DNA of 64,000 bases from Indioceanicola profundi (GTDB taxonomy: Bacteria; Pseudomonadota; Alphaproteobacteria; Azospirillales; Azospirillaceae): NCBI RefSeq assembly GCF_003568845.1, contig NZ_CP030127.1, positions 310,001-374,000 of the forward strand. Direction: 5' to 3'. Position 1 is the stretch's first letter. Every line of letters starts with the position of its first letter. The position numbers and the translations under genes are program-made. Below are positions 55,109-64,000 of this stretch, in pieces. The notes beneath the pieces are model-generated. The model saw only the letters and a program-made list of their open reading frames with translations. It made no database searches and was not told the DNA's origin.

Positions 55109-55917
55109 TCCGCTGCCAGATGGGTCACGACCGGCTGCGGCTGCTGGCGCCAGACTTCCCAGGGGGCGGGGCCCTTGGCCTGCAGGGATTCCAGGGTCTG
55201 CAAATCCTTGAAGGTATCGCAGCCGCGCCAGAACCCGTCATGACGCCGGGCCACCAGGCGGCGCTCCTGCATCAGGCGAGCGAACGGCTCCTCCACCAGC
55301 TCCTCGCCGGGGCGGATCGCGTCGAAGATCTGTTGGCGGAAGGCGAAGTAACCGGCATTGACCCAAAGATCGGCCTTGGTCACATCCTCGACCCGCTCGA
55401 CGAAGCCTTCCACATCCTGGCGCACGAAGTGGAAGCTGGTGCCCGGACGGGCGGCCATGAAGGCGCCGACGACGCCGGGCCGGTCCAACTGGCTGATCAC
55501 GTCCGGCAGGTGGAAATCGGTCAGCCCGTCGCTGTAGTTGGCAAGGAACATCTCCTCACCCTCCAGGAATGGCCGCGCAGCCAGCAGCCGCTCCCCGATG
55601 TTGCTGTTGATGCCGGTGTCCAGGAAGGTGATGCGCCAGTCGTCGATATCGCGCGCCAGCAGGTCTACCCTGCGCCCCCCGCCGGACAGCACGAAGTCGT
55701 TGGAAGCGCACTCATCGTAGTTCAGGAAGAACTCCTTGATGGCGTGGCCCTTGTGGCCCAGGCACAGGATGAAATCCTTGTGCCCGTAATGGGCGTAATA
55801 GCGCATGACATGCCACAGGATGGGGCGGTTCCCCAGCGGGACCAGCGGCTTCGGGATGCTTTCCGAATAGTCGCGCATCCGGAGGCCCAGGCCGCCGCAG
55901 AACAGAACAACCTTCAT
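55105..55917 (-). CDS. Sugar-1-phosphate nucleotidyltransferase (cytidylyltransferase-like)
   Basis: 270 residues. The N-terminal nucleotide motif is KVVLFCGGLGLRMRDYSESIPKPLVPLGNRPILWHVM. Then come GHKGHAIKEFFLNY and DTGINSNIGERLL, as in glucose-1-phosphate cytidylyltransferases (RfbF). The usual GGLGTR is GGLGLR here. It makes an NDP-sugar, most likely CDP-hexose, used by the branched or deoxy sugar pathway suggested by the adjacent C-methyltransferase. The ATG at 55917 is 2 bp from the upstream stop. Confidence 0.88.
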   Translation of the reverse strand: MKVVLFCGGLGLRMRDYSESIPKPLVPLGNRPILWHVMRYYAHYGHKDFILCLGHKGHAIKEFFLNYDECASNDFVLSGGGRRVDLLARDIDDWRITFLDTGINSNIGERLLAARPFLEGEEMFLANYSDGLTDFHLPDVISQLDRPGVVGAFMAARPGTSFHFVRQDVEGFVERVEDVTKADLWVNAGYFAFRQQIFDAIRPGEELVEEPFARLMQERRLVARRHDGFWRGCDTFKDLQTLESLQAKGPAPWEVWRQQPQPVVTHLAAE

Positions 55918-55918
55918 G

Positions 55919-57229
55919 TCACGCTCCTGCCTGCGCCGCGTCCGGATCGACGATCTCGGGGCGGGGAATGGGGATGATGAAGCGGCAGCCCCATTCCCGC
56001 ACATAGTCGAGCTGCGCCATGATCTCCTCCTTGAGATTCCAGGGCAGGATCAGAATGGCGTCGGGACGCTCCTCACGGATCTTGTCAGGCGGATGGATCT
56101 GAATGCGCGTTCCTGGAAGTAACCGACCATGCTTGTACGGATTGCGGTCGACAGTGAAGGCGAGCAGGTCGGTGCGGATGCCGCAATAGTTCAGCAGCGT
56201 GTTGCCCTTCCCTGGCGCCCCATAGCCCGCTACGCGCTTGCCGGCCCGCTTAAGCCCGATCAGAAGCTCCAGCAGGCGGTAGCGGGTCTCTTCCACCCGC
56301 GCCCCGAAGGCCGCGTAGGTTTCCGCCCGGTCGAGCCCGGCGTCCGCCTCGTCGCCGAGAACGCGGGCAACCGCCGGCGTCTCCGCCCACGCAGCTTCCG
56401 CGCGGCAGGCGAGTACGCGGAGAGAGCCGCCATGGGTCCACAGCTCTTCTACATCGAAGACCCGCAGGCCGTGGCGCGCCAGCAGCCTCTGCACGGTGCC
56501 AAGGGAGAAATATCCGAAGTGCTCATGATAGATGGTGTCGAACTGATTGCCGGCCAGAAGCCGCAGAAGATGCGGGAACTCCAGCGTCAGCACGCCCTCC
56601 GGCTTCAGCAGCAGGGCAAGGCCGCCCACGAAATCATCTAGGTCCGGAACCTGGGCCAGTACATTGTTGGCAGCCACCAGATCGGCCCGGCGGTCCTGCG
56701 CCGCCAGCTCCGCCGCGACGCCGCGCCCGAAGAAGCGTACCCAGGTAGGGACGCCGGCTGCCTCGGCCGCTTGAGCCACGTTGGCCGCTGGCTCGATGCC
56801 TAGACAAGGGATGCCGCGCGCCACGACGTTGCGCAGCAGATAGCCGTCATTCGACGCCACCTCCACGACAAAGCTCTGCGGCCCCAGCCCAAGGCGGCCG
56901 GCCATCGCCTCCACATAATCGGCGGCATGCTGCAGCCACGATTTGGAGTAGCTGGAGAAGTAGGCATATTCAGTGAAGATGTCCTGAACCGGAACATACT
57001 CGCCAAGTTGGGCCAGCCAGCATGCGGGGCAGACCCGGACATCCAGGGGATAGAAGGCCTCGCCCTGGTTCGCCGCCTCGGGCGGAATGAAACTCTCGCA
57101 GAGGGGCGACAGTCCCAGATTCACGAAGGGGAGCAGACCTTCATGCCCGCAGGCCCGGCAGACGGAATGGCCCCGCCGGGCGTTGACCGCGCCTGCACCG
57201 GCCCCGTGCGGGGCAACAAGACCATCCAT
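55919..57229 (-). CDS. SAM-dependent C-methyltransferase (TylC3/NovU-like)
   Basis: 436 residues. The N-terminal zinc-binding part has CRACG and CPACW pairs (near 24 and 69). It has the SAM motif VVEVASNDGYLLRNV and a C-terminal Methyltransf_14 domain starting VAGYGAPGKGNTLLNY. Enzymes with this layout add a methyl to C-3 or C-5 of NDP-deoxysugars. Start assumed at the ATG 57229; an ATG at 57244 is in frame and would lengthen it by five residues. It starts a minus-strand four-gene operon that faces the GT2 gene. Confidence 0.92.
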   Translation of the reverse strand: MDGLVAPHGAGAGAVNARRGHSVCRACGHEGLLPFVNLGLSPLCESFIPPEAANQGEAFYPLDVRVCPACWLAQLGEYVPVQDIFTEYAYFSSYSKSWLQHAADYVEAMAGRLGLGPQSFVVEVASNDGYLLRNVVARGIPCLGIEPAANVAQAAEAAGVPTWVRFFGRGVAAELAAQDRRADLVAANNVLAQVPDLDDFVGGLALLLKPEGVLTLEFPHLLRLLAGNQFDTIYHEHFGYFSLGTVQRLLARHGLRVFDVEELWTHGGSLRVLACRAEAAWAETPAVARVLGDEADAGLDRAETYAAFGARVEETRYRLLELLIGLKRAGKRVAGYGAPGKGNTLLNYCGIRTDLLAFTVDRNPYKHGRLLPGTRIQIHPPDKIREERPDAILILPWNLKEEIMAQLDYVREWGCRFIIPIPRPEIVDPDAAQAGA

Positions 57230-57244
57230 ACTTCGAAACCCCAA

Positions 57245-57597
57245 GCAATTCAGTGCGACCCAAGTTCGGGCAGCATACGGGGCCGCTCAAGCTCGCAAAC
57301 GGCGATTCCGCCTGCCAGCCGGGTAGGGGGGTGGGGCTGATAGATGAATCCGGGGTAACGCCGGAACACAAAAGCGCGCACAGGCGTTCTGCGGGGCAGA
57401 CGCCTTGTCGATCAGTGTGCCCAGGCCGAGCCCTGCATGCAGGTGGGCCGTTCCCGGCACCCTTGCCGCGCTTTTCCAGTCAACGTGCGAATTCTCGCAT
57501 ATGGATGTGCTCCGGACAACCATTCGCGCGTGAATATATGTAGTAGCTCCTATTGATAGGACGTCCGAGTTATCGCTGTAGAGCTTAGAGGACCAGC
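57245..57597. promoter_or_regulatory. Divergent intergenic region before GT2 and the sugar-modification operon
   Basis: No gene is supported. Bases about 57,525-57,575 are AT-rich (GTGAATATATGTAGTAG) and near the GT2 start, whose ribosome-binding site is AGAGGACC. Promoters for both directions are expected here. Confidence 0.4.
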
Positions 57598-58506
57598 ATG
57601 CCTTTGGTTTCCATCGGCCTTCCAGTATTCAACGGGGAGCGCTACCTGGAGGGAGCGGTCCGGGCGATCCTGGAGCAGACCTTTACAGATTTCGAGCTGG
57701 TGGTCTGCGACAACGCCTCCACCGACGGCACGGCCGACATACTCGCCCGCCTCTCGCGGGAGGATCGGCGGATCAAGGTCCACCGCAACCCGGTGAATAT
57801 CGGGGCGGCGCCGAACTGGAACCGGGTCTTCGAACTGTCTACCGGGCGCTACTTCAAGTGGGTCGCCCATGACGACCTGCACGAGCCGGAGTTCCTGGAG
57901 CGGACCGTGGATGTGCTGGAGCAGGACCCCGGCGTGGTGCTCTGCCACACGCAGACCCGACTGATCGACGAGGATGGGGCGGAACTTCCGTTCGATCCGG
58001 TGCGCGGCGAGTACCTTGACCGGGCCGGCAATGGGCGGATCGGGCCGCCGCCGCCGGGCCGCGCCACCTCCTGCGATCCGGTAAAGCGGTTCGCGGACAT
58101 CTTCCTGCGCACCGTCCGCTGCACTGACGGGTTCGGCCTGATGCGGGCCGACATGCTGCGCCGGACCCCCCTCCATCGGTCCTACTACAGCTCCGACAAG
58201 GCGTTGCTGGTGGAAATCGCCCTGCATGGCCGCTATCACGAAGTGCCGGAAACCCTGTTCCTGAAGCGGGACCATGTGGGTACATCGCTGACCCTCTCGC
58301 CGGAGCAGCAGCGACTGTGGATCGACACCAGCGGGCGGTCTAGCCGGTTGCCGCCGCGGCGTCAGCAGTATCTGCAGATTTTGCGCGCTGTCGCGACGGT
58401 GCCGGGCTTGGCGCCGGTGCAACGGCTCCGTTGCGCCGGCATCGTGGCCGGCCGGATCGAGTGGGGCGAATTCGTCCTCAACCGCTTCCGTACCCAGCGG
58501 GCTTGA
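57598..58506 (+). CDS. Family 2 glycosyltransferase
   Basis: 302 residues, GT-A: VSIGLPVFNGERYLEGAVRAIL, then VVCDNASTDGTADI, the DxD-like VAHDDLHEP and TDGFGLMRADMLRRT with the acceptor region. No membrane helix. Probably transfers one sugar of a surface glycan. ATG 57598. It is convergent to the epimerase gene at 58556. Confidence 0.93.
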   Translation: MPLVSIGLPVFNGERYLEGAVRAILEQTFTDFELVVCDNASTDGTADILARLSREDRRIKVHRNPVNIGAAPNWNRVFELSTGRYFKWVAHDDLHEPEFLERTVDVLEQDPGVVLCHTQTRLIDEDGAELPFDPVRGEYLDRAGNGRIGPPPPGRATSCDPVKRFADIFLRTVRCTDGFGLMRADMLRRTPLHRSYYSSDKALLVEIALHGRYHEVPETLFLKRDHVGTSLTLSPEQQRLWIDTSGRSSRLPPRRQQYLQILRAVATVPGLAPVQRLRCAGIVAGRIEWGEFVLNRFRTQRA

Positions 58507-58555
58507 CGCCGAGGGTGGACGGAGCAGGTGACGGTTCCGCGCGTCCGGCCCAAGC

Positions 58556-59644
58556 TCAGCCGGCGGATGCCGCCTGCATCGCCGCGGGTTCCGCCATCGG
58601 GCTGTCGATATCCAGGCTGGTCCAACGGAACCGCCCGTCCAGACGGCCCAGGTCCAGCAGCCGGCGCAGCTCCTTCAGCCGCGTATAGGGCGGGCGGCTG
58701 AAATCCGCCGCGGACAGGTCGATTGCCTGGAACAGCCTGTGAAGCTGCCGCGCGCCGGCCTGCGCCGACCAGTCGCAGCGGAACTCCGGCAGATGCTCCC
58801 GGATTTTGGCAAAGCTGACCTGATAGCTTCGGTTGTCCGGGCTGGGGTCGCCGAAGGTGACCTCGCATCCGGTGAACACCTCGCCCACGATGTTGGCGAT
58901 ATCACGCACACGGTAGGTCTGATCATCCGCGCCGACATTGAAGATCTGCCCTGCTACCCGGTCGGCGGGGGCCGCCAGGGTCAGCTCGATGGCCTGGCAA
59001 ATGTCCAGTATATGCACCAGCGGCCGCCAGGGCGTGCCGTCGCTGGACATGGCGATGCGGCCCGTCGTCCGGGCCAGGCCGGCCAGATTGTTCAGCACAA
59101 TATCGAACCGCATCCGCGGGGATGCGCCGAAAGCGGTGGCGTTGCGCAGGCAGGTGGTGACGAAGTTGGCGGGGTCGGTGATGGACGTCAGATGTTGCTC
59201 GCACAGGACCTTGCATTCGGCATAAGCGGTGCGGGGATCGGGGGCGGAGGTCTCATCCTTGATGTCGTCGGCGCCGACACCGTAGACGCTGCATGAGGAG
59301 GCATAGACGAAGCGGCGGACCCCGGCCTTGCGAGCGGCATCGGCAATCGAGCAGGACCCGCGCCAGTTCACATCCATGGTGGTTTTACGGTCGTGTTCCC
59401 CCAGCGCGTCGTTCGACAGTTCCGCCAGATGCACCACGGCGTCGAAACCGCGCAGATCCTCCGCATCCACATCACGGATGTCGCGGACCAGCAGGGGTGG
59501 GCGGGACTTGGACACGTGATAGAGCAGGCCTGCCGTATAGTAGCCGGTATCCAGGCCCGTGACCGAATAGCCGCGGTCCATCAGAAAGGGTGTAAGCACC
59601 GACCCGATATAGCCTTCCGCACCGGTGACAAGGACCTTCATCAT
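58556..59644 (-). CDS. NAD-dependent sugar epimerase/dehydratase
   Basis: 362 residues, extended short-chain dehydrogenase: MKVLVTGAEGYIGSVLTPFL with GxxGxxG, LDTGYYTAGLL, VVHLAELSND, SSCSVYG and the catalytic YAECK. It acts on an NDP-sugar (4-epimerase or 4,6-dehydratase-like; not decidable). GAAGGAAAG precedes the ATG pair at 59644. A divergent DUF4910 gene starts 219 bp away. The frame upstream to 59845 is not supported. Confidence 0.92.
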   Translation of the reverse strand: MMKVLVTGAEGYIGSVLTPFLMDRGYSVTGLDTGYYTAGLLYHVSKSRPPLLVRDIRDVDAEDLRGFDAVVHLAELSNDALGEHDRKTTMDVNWRGSCSIADAARKAGVRRFVYASSCSVYGVGADDIKDETSAPDPRTAYAECKVLCEQHLTSITDPANFVTTCLRNATAFGASPRMRFDIVLNNLAGLARTTGRIAMSSDGTPWRPLVHILDICQAIELTLAAPADRVAGQIFNVGADDQTYRVRDIANIVGEVFTGCEVTFGDPSPDNRSYQVSFAKIREHLPEFRCDWSAQAGARQLHRLFQAIDLSAADFSRPPYTRLKELRRLLDLGRLDGRFRWTSLDIDSPMAEPAAMQAASAG

Positions 59645-59862
59645 TCTTTCCTTCAGCCACGCCGAACAGCGCCGGGCGGAAGCCGCCCGACGGGTGCTGT
59701 ATAACGCCGTTGCTTCTGGCTTGATGCGATCCGCAGGACAGGCAGTCGGATTAATCCCGCCACCTTGGAGCGCTCCAGGGCAGGGATTACGCCAGTTGCC
59801 CAGTTGACCCCTGCGGGGCAGGGCTGTTGCGGTTCGCGGCTTCAAACCATGGATTGGAACAG

Positions 59863-61170
59863 ATGTCCGAAGTTTCCATCCCGGCCTCCGATAGCTTTGC
59901 CGAGGGGGCGGCCATGCACAACATAGTGCGGGAACTGTTCCCGCTCTGCCGCAGCATCACCGGCCCCGGCCTGCGGGAGACGATCCGGCGCATCGGCCGA
60001 CGCATCCCGCTGAACGTGCACGAGGTGCCGTCCGGAACACCCGTTCTCGACTGGACGGTGCCGGACGAATGGACCATACGCGGCGCGTGGATCGAAAAGC
60101 TGGACGGGCGGCGTCTGGTGGATTTCGATGTCTGCAATCTGCATGTGGTCGGCTACAGCCGTCCCGTGGACGCCGTGCTGACGCGTGAGGAACTGGCCAG
60201 GCACGTTCACACGCTTCCGGACCAGCCGGACCTCGTACCCTACCACACCGGCTTCTTTGCAGACAGTTGGGGCTTCTGCCTCAGCCATGCGCAGTGGCAA
60301 TCCATGACGGACCCGGCCTACCGGGTCGTGGTGGACAGCACGGTAGCGCCCGGCAGCCTGACCTATGGCGACCTGCTGGTGCCCGGCCGCAGCCGTGAAG
60401 AGGTGCTGATCCACGCCCATTGCTGCCATCCCAGCTTGGCCAACGACAATCTCTCCGGCATCGTGGTGGCGACATGGCTGGCCCGCCGGGTGCTCGCCCG
60501 CCCGAATAGACTCAGCTACCGGTTCGTCTTTGTTCCGGCGACTATCGGGGCCATTAGCTGGCTCGCCCGCAATGAAGCGACCCTGGACCGCATCCGCCAT
60601 GGGCTGGTGCTGAGCTGCGTCGGCGACCCTGGCACCTTCCATTACAAACGGAGCCGGCGGGGCGACACGGAGATTGATCGGGCGGTGGTCCAGGTGTGCC
60701 GCGATCGCGGTCTGGGCATCGCTGTCCGGCCATTCAGGCCCATGGGGTATGACGAGCGGCAATATTGCTCACCCGGCTTCGACCTGCCGGTGGGCTGCTT
60801 CATGCGCACGCCTAACGGGGAATTTCCCGAATATCATACCTCCGCCGACAATCCGGACCTCGTCCGTCCCGAAGCCCTGCAGCAGAGCTATGAGGTGCTG
60901 GCCGCGGTTATGGACCTGCTGGAAGCGAACCTGGTTTACCGCCGCGTGGACGGCCGCGGGGAACCCCAGCTTGGTCGCCGGGGCCTGTTCCGCCGGATCA
61001 GTGCTGAAAAGCATGCGACTGGCCAGGAAGCGTTGCTCTGGCTCCTCAACCTCGCCGACGGCACCCGCTCCCTGCTGGACATGGCCGAACACACCGGCCT
61101 GTCCTTCACGGAACTGAATGCCGCCGCGGAGTTGGCACGGGACGCGGAGCTGATCGTGGAGGCGGAGTGA
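59863..61170 (+). CDS. DUF4910 aminopeptidase-like protein with a C-terminal winged-helix
   Basis: 435 residues. It begins with an MHNIVRELFPLCRSITGPGLRETI motif that marks DUF4910 proteins. The central metal-binding part has LIHAHCCHPSLANDNLSGIVVATWLA, like M28 peptidases (HxxxH-type and Asp). A C-terminal winged-helix-like tail (LDMAEHTGLSFTELNAAAELA) follows. Members lie in polysaccharide and secondary metabolite clusters but their substrate is not established; amide hydrolysis of a sugar N-acyl group is conceivable. The ATG at 59863 is preceded by GGATTGGAAC, a weak site. 6 bp from the convergent MFS. Confidence 0.85.
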   Translation: MSEVSIPASDSFAEGAAMHNIVRELFPLCRSITGPGLRETIRRIGRRIPLNVHEVPSGTPVLDWTVPDEWTIRGAWIEKLDGRRLVDFDVCNLHVVGYSRPVDAVLTREELARHVHTLPDQPDLVPYHTGFFADSWGFCLSHAQWQSMTDPAYRVVVDSTVAPGSLTYGDLLVPGRSREEVLIHAHCCHPSLANDNLSGIVVATWLARRVLARPNRLSYRFVFVPATIGAISWLARNEATLDRIRHGLVLSCVGDPGTFHYKRSRRGDTEIDRAVVQVCRDRGLGIAVRPFRPMGYDERQYCSPGFDLPVGCFMRTPNGEFPEYHTSADNPDLVRPEALQQSYEVLAAVMDLLEANLVYRRVDGRGEPQLGRRGLFRRISAEKHATGQEALLWLLNLADGTRSLLDMAEHTGLSFTELNAAAELARDAELIVEAE

Positions 61171-61176
61171 TCCACA

Positions 61177-62490
61177 TTATCCCAGCGGAACGTCGCGGGT
61201 TTCCACATCGATGGCCTGGGCGGCCAGTGCTGCCAGCAGGAGCAGCATGGCGAACAGCCCGATGGCCGCCGTGAAGCTGAATGCAACGACCAACCCTATG
61301 GCGGAAGGCGCAAGCAGTCCGCCAAGCCGAGCCATCGCCCCGGCCGCGCCCATGCCCGTGGCCCGCAGCGATGTGGGGTAAAGCTCCGGCGTGAAGGCGT
61401 AAAGCGCGCCCCAGGTTCCCAGCAGGGCGAAGCTCATCACCAGGGTCGCGCCTGCGATTGGGATCGGCGATGTGCTGACGACATAGAGCAGGCAACCGGC
61501 GGCGCTGGCGATCAGGAAGCCGATCAGGGTCGGTCGGCGGCCCCAACGCTCCACCCCGATCGCGGCCAGCACATATCCCGGCACCTGGGCCAGCGCCACA
61601 AGCACCAGGAAGCCGTAGCCCCGCAGGAATCCGTGCCCCTCCAGCGCCAGCCGACTGGGCAGCCAGACGAAGACGCCGTAATAAGCGGCCGAGACCAGAA
61701 GCCAGACCGTGAGGATCAACAGGCTGCGACGGCGGAGGCTGCCGGACAGGATGGCGGAGGCCGGGACTTTTACGACCGGCGGCGCCGTCAGGGTCACGGG
61801 CGGCAGAAGCCGCCGGTTCGTCCGCGCGATCTTGTCCAGCACCGCGCCCGCCATCTCCGGCCGGCCCGATCGCAACAGGAACTGCGGCGACTCCGGAACC
61901 CAGAGACGCAGAACAAAACCTATAAGGGCCGGTGCAGCGATGAGGGCGAACAGATACCGCCAGCCATCCTCCACCCCGGCGCGGGCGACCGCCCAGGCGG
62001 CGACTGCTACCGCAACGGTGCCTACGGCCCAGAAGCCCTCCAGCGCCACAAGCCAACGTCCCCGCCGTTGCGCTGGCAGGAATTCAGCCATCATGGCGTA
62101 ATCGACCGGCAGGGTGCCCCCCACCGCCAAGCCGGTCAACCCGCGCAGCACCAGCAGCACGGCGAAGTTTGGCGCAAAGGCGGAGAGCAGGCCGAAAAGC
62201 GCGTCCATCAGCACGGTCGCGATCAGCACCGTGCGGCGTCCGAACCGGTCCGCCAGCCGCCCGAACAGCGATGCGCCGACCAGCATGCCAAGGAAGAAGG
62301 CCGTTCCCGTCTGCAAGGCCTGCGGGATTGTCAGGCCGAAGCTGGCGGCGATGCCGGGGGCCGTGAATCCGACCGAAAGCACCTGCATCGCCTCCGCGGC
62401 CCAGACCAGGCCGAAGATGCCGAGCAGCCGCCTCTGGAAAGGGCCGGTGCCTGCCGCGGCAAGGGCCTGCTCAATGGGAACCGGAGCCAT
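61177..62490 (-). CDS. MFS transporter (sugar porter/aromatic-acid type)
   Basis: 437 residues, 12 hydrophobic helices with the MFS loop motif GRLADRFGRRTVLI between helices 2 and 3 and a second GVERWGRRPTLIG between 8 and 9. PESPQFLLRSGR after helix 6 is the sugar-porter type signature. The substrate is unknown. It stands alone, convergent to DUF4910, and 113 bp after the DctD-like gene on the same strand. The start has a weak ribosome-binding site. Confidence 0.9.
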   Translation of the reverse strand: MAPVPIEQALAAAGTGPFQRRLLGIFGLVWAAEAMQVLSVGFTAPGIAASFGLTIPQALQTGTAFFLGMLVGASLFGRLADRFGRRTVLIATVLMDALFGLLSAFAPNFAVLLVLRGLTGLAVGGTLPVDYAMMAEFLPAQRRGRWLVALEGFWAVGTVAVAVAAWAVARAGVEDGWRYLFALIAAPALIGFVLRLWVPESPQFLLRSGRPEMAGAVLDKIARTNRRLLPPVTLTAPPVVKVPASAILSGSLRRRSLLILTVWLLVSAAYYGVFVWLPSRLALEGHGFLRGYGFLVLVALAQVPGYVLAAIGVERWGRRPTLIGFLIASAAGCLLYVVSTSPIPIAGATLVMSFALLGTWGALYAFTPELYPTSLRATGMGAAGAMARLGGLLAPSAIGLVVAFSFTAAIGLFAMLLLLAALAAQAIDVETRDVPLG

Positions 62491-62602
62491 ACTGTGATCC
62501 GTTTCTGCCGTACCTGCCCCGGTTCAACACGCTGGCGGCGGCTTTCGGACCTGCCGCGTGCAGCAGCGGAACAGCTTTTATCCTTCGCCAGAGGGAACGC
62601 GC

Positions 62603-63964
62603 CTACCGGAAATTGCCCGGCTGAATGCCGAGGCGGCTCAGCTTGTCATAAAGCGTTTTCTTCGGAAGGCTCAGCGCCTCCGCCGCTGCGGGGACGTTGC
62701 CCTTCTGGGCGCGGAGCTGGGCAATGATCAGGGAGCGCTCAAAGCCCTCCACCTGATCGGCGAGGCTTGCATCATCCGGAGCGGACGGCGGCGATATGGC
62801 GGCCCCGTCGTTGAGATCGGGCCCGCCGCCGGGAACGCCGAGCACGAAGCGCTCGGCAAAGTTCTTCAGCTCACGCACATTGCCGGGCCAGCCATAGGCC
62901 TGAAGCCGGCCCCGCTGCTCCGAGGAGAGTACGGGCAGGGGCCGCCCGTGCCGGGCCGCGGCCTGGACCAGGAAATGCTCGAACAGAAGCGGGATATCCT
63001 CTCGCCGGTCGCGTAGGGGCGGAAGCTGCACCAGCACGACGTTGAGCCGGTAGTAGAAATCCTCCCGGAACCGGCCCTGGCGCACCAATTCGCCGAGATC
63101 CTCCTTCGTGGCGGCCACGACCCGCAGGTCCACCGGCACTAACCGGTTGGACCCCAGCCGCTCCAGGCTGCGCTCCTGCAAGGCCCGTAGCAGCTTGGCC
63201 TGCAGGTGCAGCGGCATGGACTCCACCTCATCCAGGAACAGGGTGCCGCCGCTGGCATGCTCCAGCTTGCCGATCCGAGGCTTCACGGCCCCGGTGAAGG
63301 CGCCGCTCTCATGCCCGAAGACTTCGCTCTCGAACACGGTTTCCGGCAGGGCGGCGCAGTTGATGGCGACGAAAGGCTTGGACCGGCGGGCGGAGAACTG
63401 GTGCAGGCAACGGGCCACCACCTCTTTGCCGGTGCCCGTCTCCCCCAGCACCAGCACGTCGGCAGATGTGTCCGCCACCTGGGCCAGGATCCGCTTCACC
63501 GATTCCATGGCGGGCGACTGGCCCAGCATTACGGCGTCGATCCCATCGCGATCCCGGATTTCCTTGCGCAGGGTGGCGACCTCACGACTCAGCCGCCTTT
63601 TTTCGAGCGCCCGCTGAACTGTGGCCACAAGCCGCTCGGAGGCGAAGGGCTTCTCGATGAAATCGTAGGCCCCGGACCGCATAGCGGCCACCGCCATGCC
63701 GACATCGCCATGCCCGGTGATCAGGACGACGGGCAGGGCCGGGTCCAGCGCCAGGGCGGCCTTCATGAGGGCAAGTCCGTCCTGCCCCGGAAGCCGCACA
63801 TCGGTGATCATGACGGCTGGGCCCTGGCCACGCAGACTGCCGAGCGCCTCTTCCGCGGACCCAGCCGCGGCGTGATCGATCCCGGCCAGTTCCAACGCCT
63901 GTCCGACGCCGAGGCGGACTGCTTCGTCATCCTCCACCAGGAGCACATCCGCTTCAGCGGTCAT
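62603..63964 (-). CDS. Sigma-54-dependent response regulator (DctD-like)
   Basis: 453 residues: receiver (Asp in MITDVRLPGQDG, about 50-62), AAA+ core with Walker A GETGTGKE, GAFTGA (ESGAFTGAVKPR), Walker B GGTLFLDEVESM, and a Fis-type helix-turn-helix at the end (AAEALSLPKKTLYDKL). Activates sigma-54 promoters when phosphorylated. The ATG at 63964 overlaps the upstream kinase gene. C4-dicarboxylate control is suggested by the DctD-type family, not by neighbours; the actual target could be the nearby MFS gene. Confidence 0.95.
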   Translation of the reverse strand: MTAEADVLLVEDDEAVRLGVGQALELAGIDHAAAGSAEEALGSLRGQGPAVMITDVRLPGQDGLALMKAALALDPALPVVLITGHGDVGMAVAAMRSGAYDFIEKPFASERLVATVQRALEKRRLSREVATLRKEIRDRDGIDAVMLGQSPAMESVKRILAQVADTSADVLVLGETGTGKEVVARCLHQFSARRSKPFVAINCAALPETVFESEVFGHESGAFTGAVKPRIGKLEHASGGTLFLDEVESMPLHLQAKLLRALQERSLERLGSNRLVPVDLRVVAATKEDLGELVRQGRFREDFYYRLNVVLVQLPPLRDRREDIPLLFEHFLVQAAARHGRPLPVLSSEQRGRLQAYGWPGNVRELKNFAERFVLGVPGGGPDLNDGAAISPPSAPDDASLADQVEGFERSLIIAQLRAQKGNVPAAAEALSLPKKTLYDKLSRLGIQPGNFR

Positions 63965-64000
63965 TGGTGGCCTCCATCTCTGTCACGGGCGCGTCCACCG
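63954..64000 (-). CDS. 3' end of the presumed cognate sensor kinase
   Basis: Only the last 14 codons fall in the window (reading VDAPVTEMEATNDR then TGA). The frame overlaps the DctD-like start by 11 bp, which is usual for DctB-DctD pairs. Low confidence because no domain is seen. Confidence 0.35.
   Translation of the reverse strand, partial: VDAPVTEMEATNDR

Overview
The window is GC-rich (AT-rich only in a few intergenic stretches) and reads as a chromosomal or chromid segment of an alphaproteobacterium. The best guess is an Azospirillaceae/Rhodospirillales relative. The reasons are a selenocysteine-dependent formate dehydrogenase with a fused SelD, an ExoD protein, rhizobium-type secreted GH16 glycanase and CelD-like acyltransferases, and a DctB/DctD-type sigma-54 pair. 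No rRNA, CRISPR array, insertion sequence or phage block is visible.

Layout. (1) 1-4,739: the 3' end of an arsenic-type flavoprotein overlapping an MFS exporter, a convergent AI-2E-type permease, a small charged hypothetical protein and ExoD. (2) 4,899-16,459: a selenocysteine island. selA and selB read rightward into tRNA-Sec (selC). A leftward operon converges on it: NAD(P)H-dehydrogenase-like/SelD fusion, a 79-aa protein, a selenoprotein formate dehydrogenase alpha subunit with an in-frame TGA and SECIS hairpin, a four-cluster ferredoxin subunit, an NrfD-type membrane subunit, and a small helical protein whose 3' end runs antisense through selC. All dedicated genes for making and using Sec lie within 12 kb. 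(3) 16,687-23,437: stress genes (CsbD, DUF421/YetF), then a tight four-gene operon: SET-domain methyltransferase, nucleotide-transporter-like permease fused to HEAT repeats and a cyclic-nucleotide-binding-like domain, CHASE4 histidine kinase, and a lone receiver.

(4) 23,459-41,527: an exopolysaccharide locus with a Wzx/Wzy-type layout: initiating sugar transferase, Wzy-like polymerase, Wzz/GumC-like chain-length protein, Wzx-like flippase, four further glycosyltransferases, a polysaccharide deacetylase and two CelD-like acyltransferases. It also holds two paralogous proteins of unknown function, one with an RTX tail and one with an N-terminal hydrophobic segment. (5) 41,605-47,505: a serine recombinase with an unusually long C-terminus, a 1,264-aa multi-PAS hybrid histidine kinase, a sigma-region-4 protein, and a small heavy-metal-binding protein. 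(6) 47,778-53,596: two large proteins that look secreted, a GH16 endoglycanase with an RTX-like segment and a nucleoside-hydrolase-like/esterase protein. They share a beta-rich module in one and four copies. (7) 53,622-61,170: nucleotide-sugar and glycan-modification genes (C-methyltransferase, cytidylyltransferase, PIG-L deacetylase, FkbM methyltransferase, GT2, epimerase, DUF4910 hydrolase). (8) 61,177-64,000: an MFS transporter, a DctD-type sigma-54 activator, and the end of its presumed kinase.

How they work together. Regions 4, 6 and 7 look like one surface-glycan programme (synthesis, decoration, export, remodelling). Region 2 is a self-contained respiratory formate module that carries its own selenocysteine machinery. 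The least explained parts are the SET/transporter/two-component operon, the RTX/membrane paralogue pair and the secreted modular proteins.
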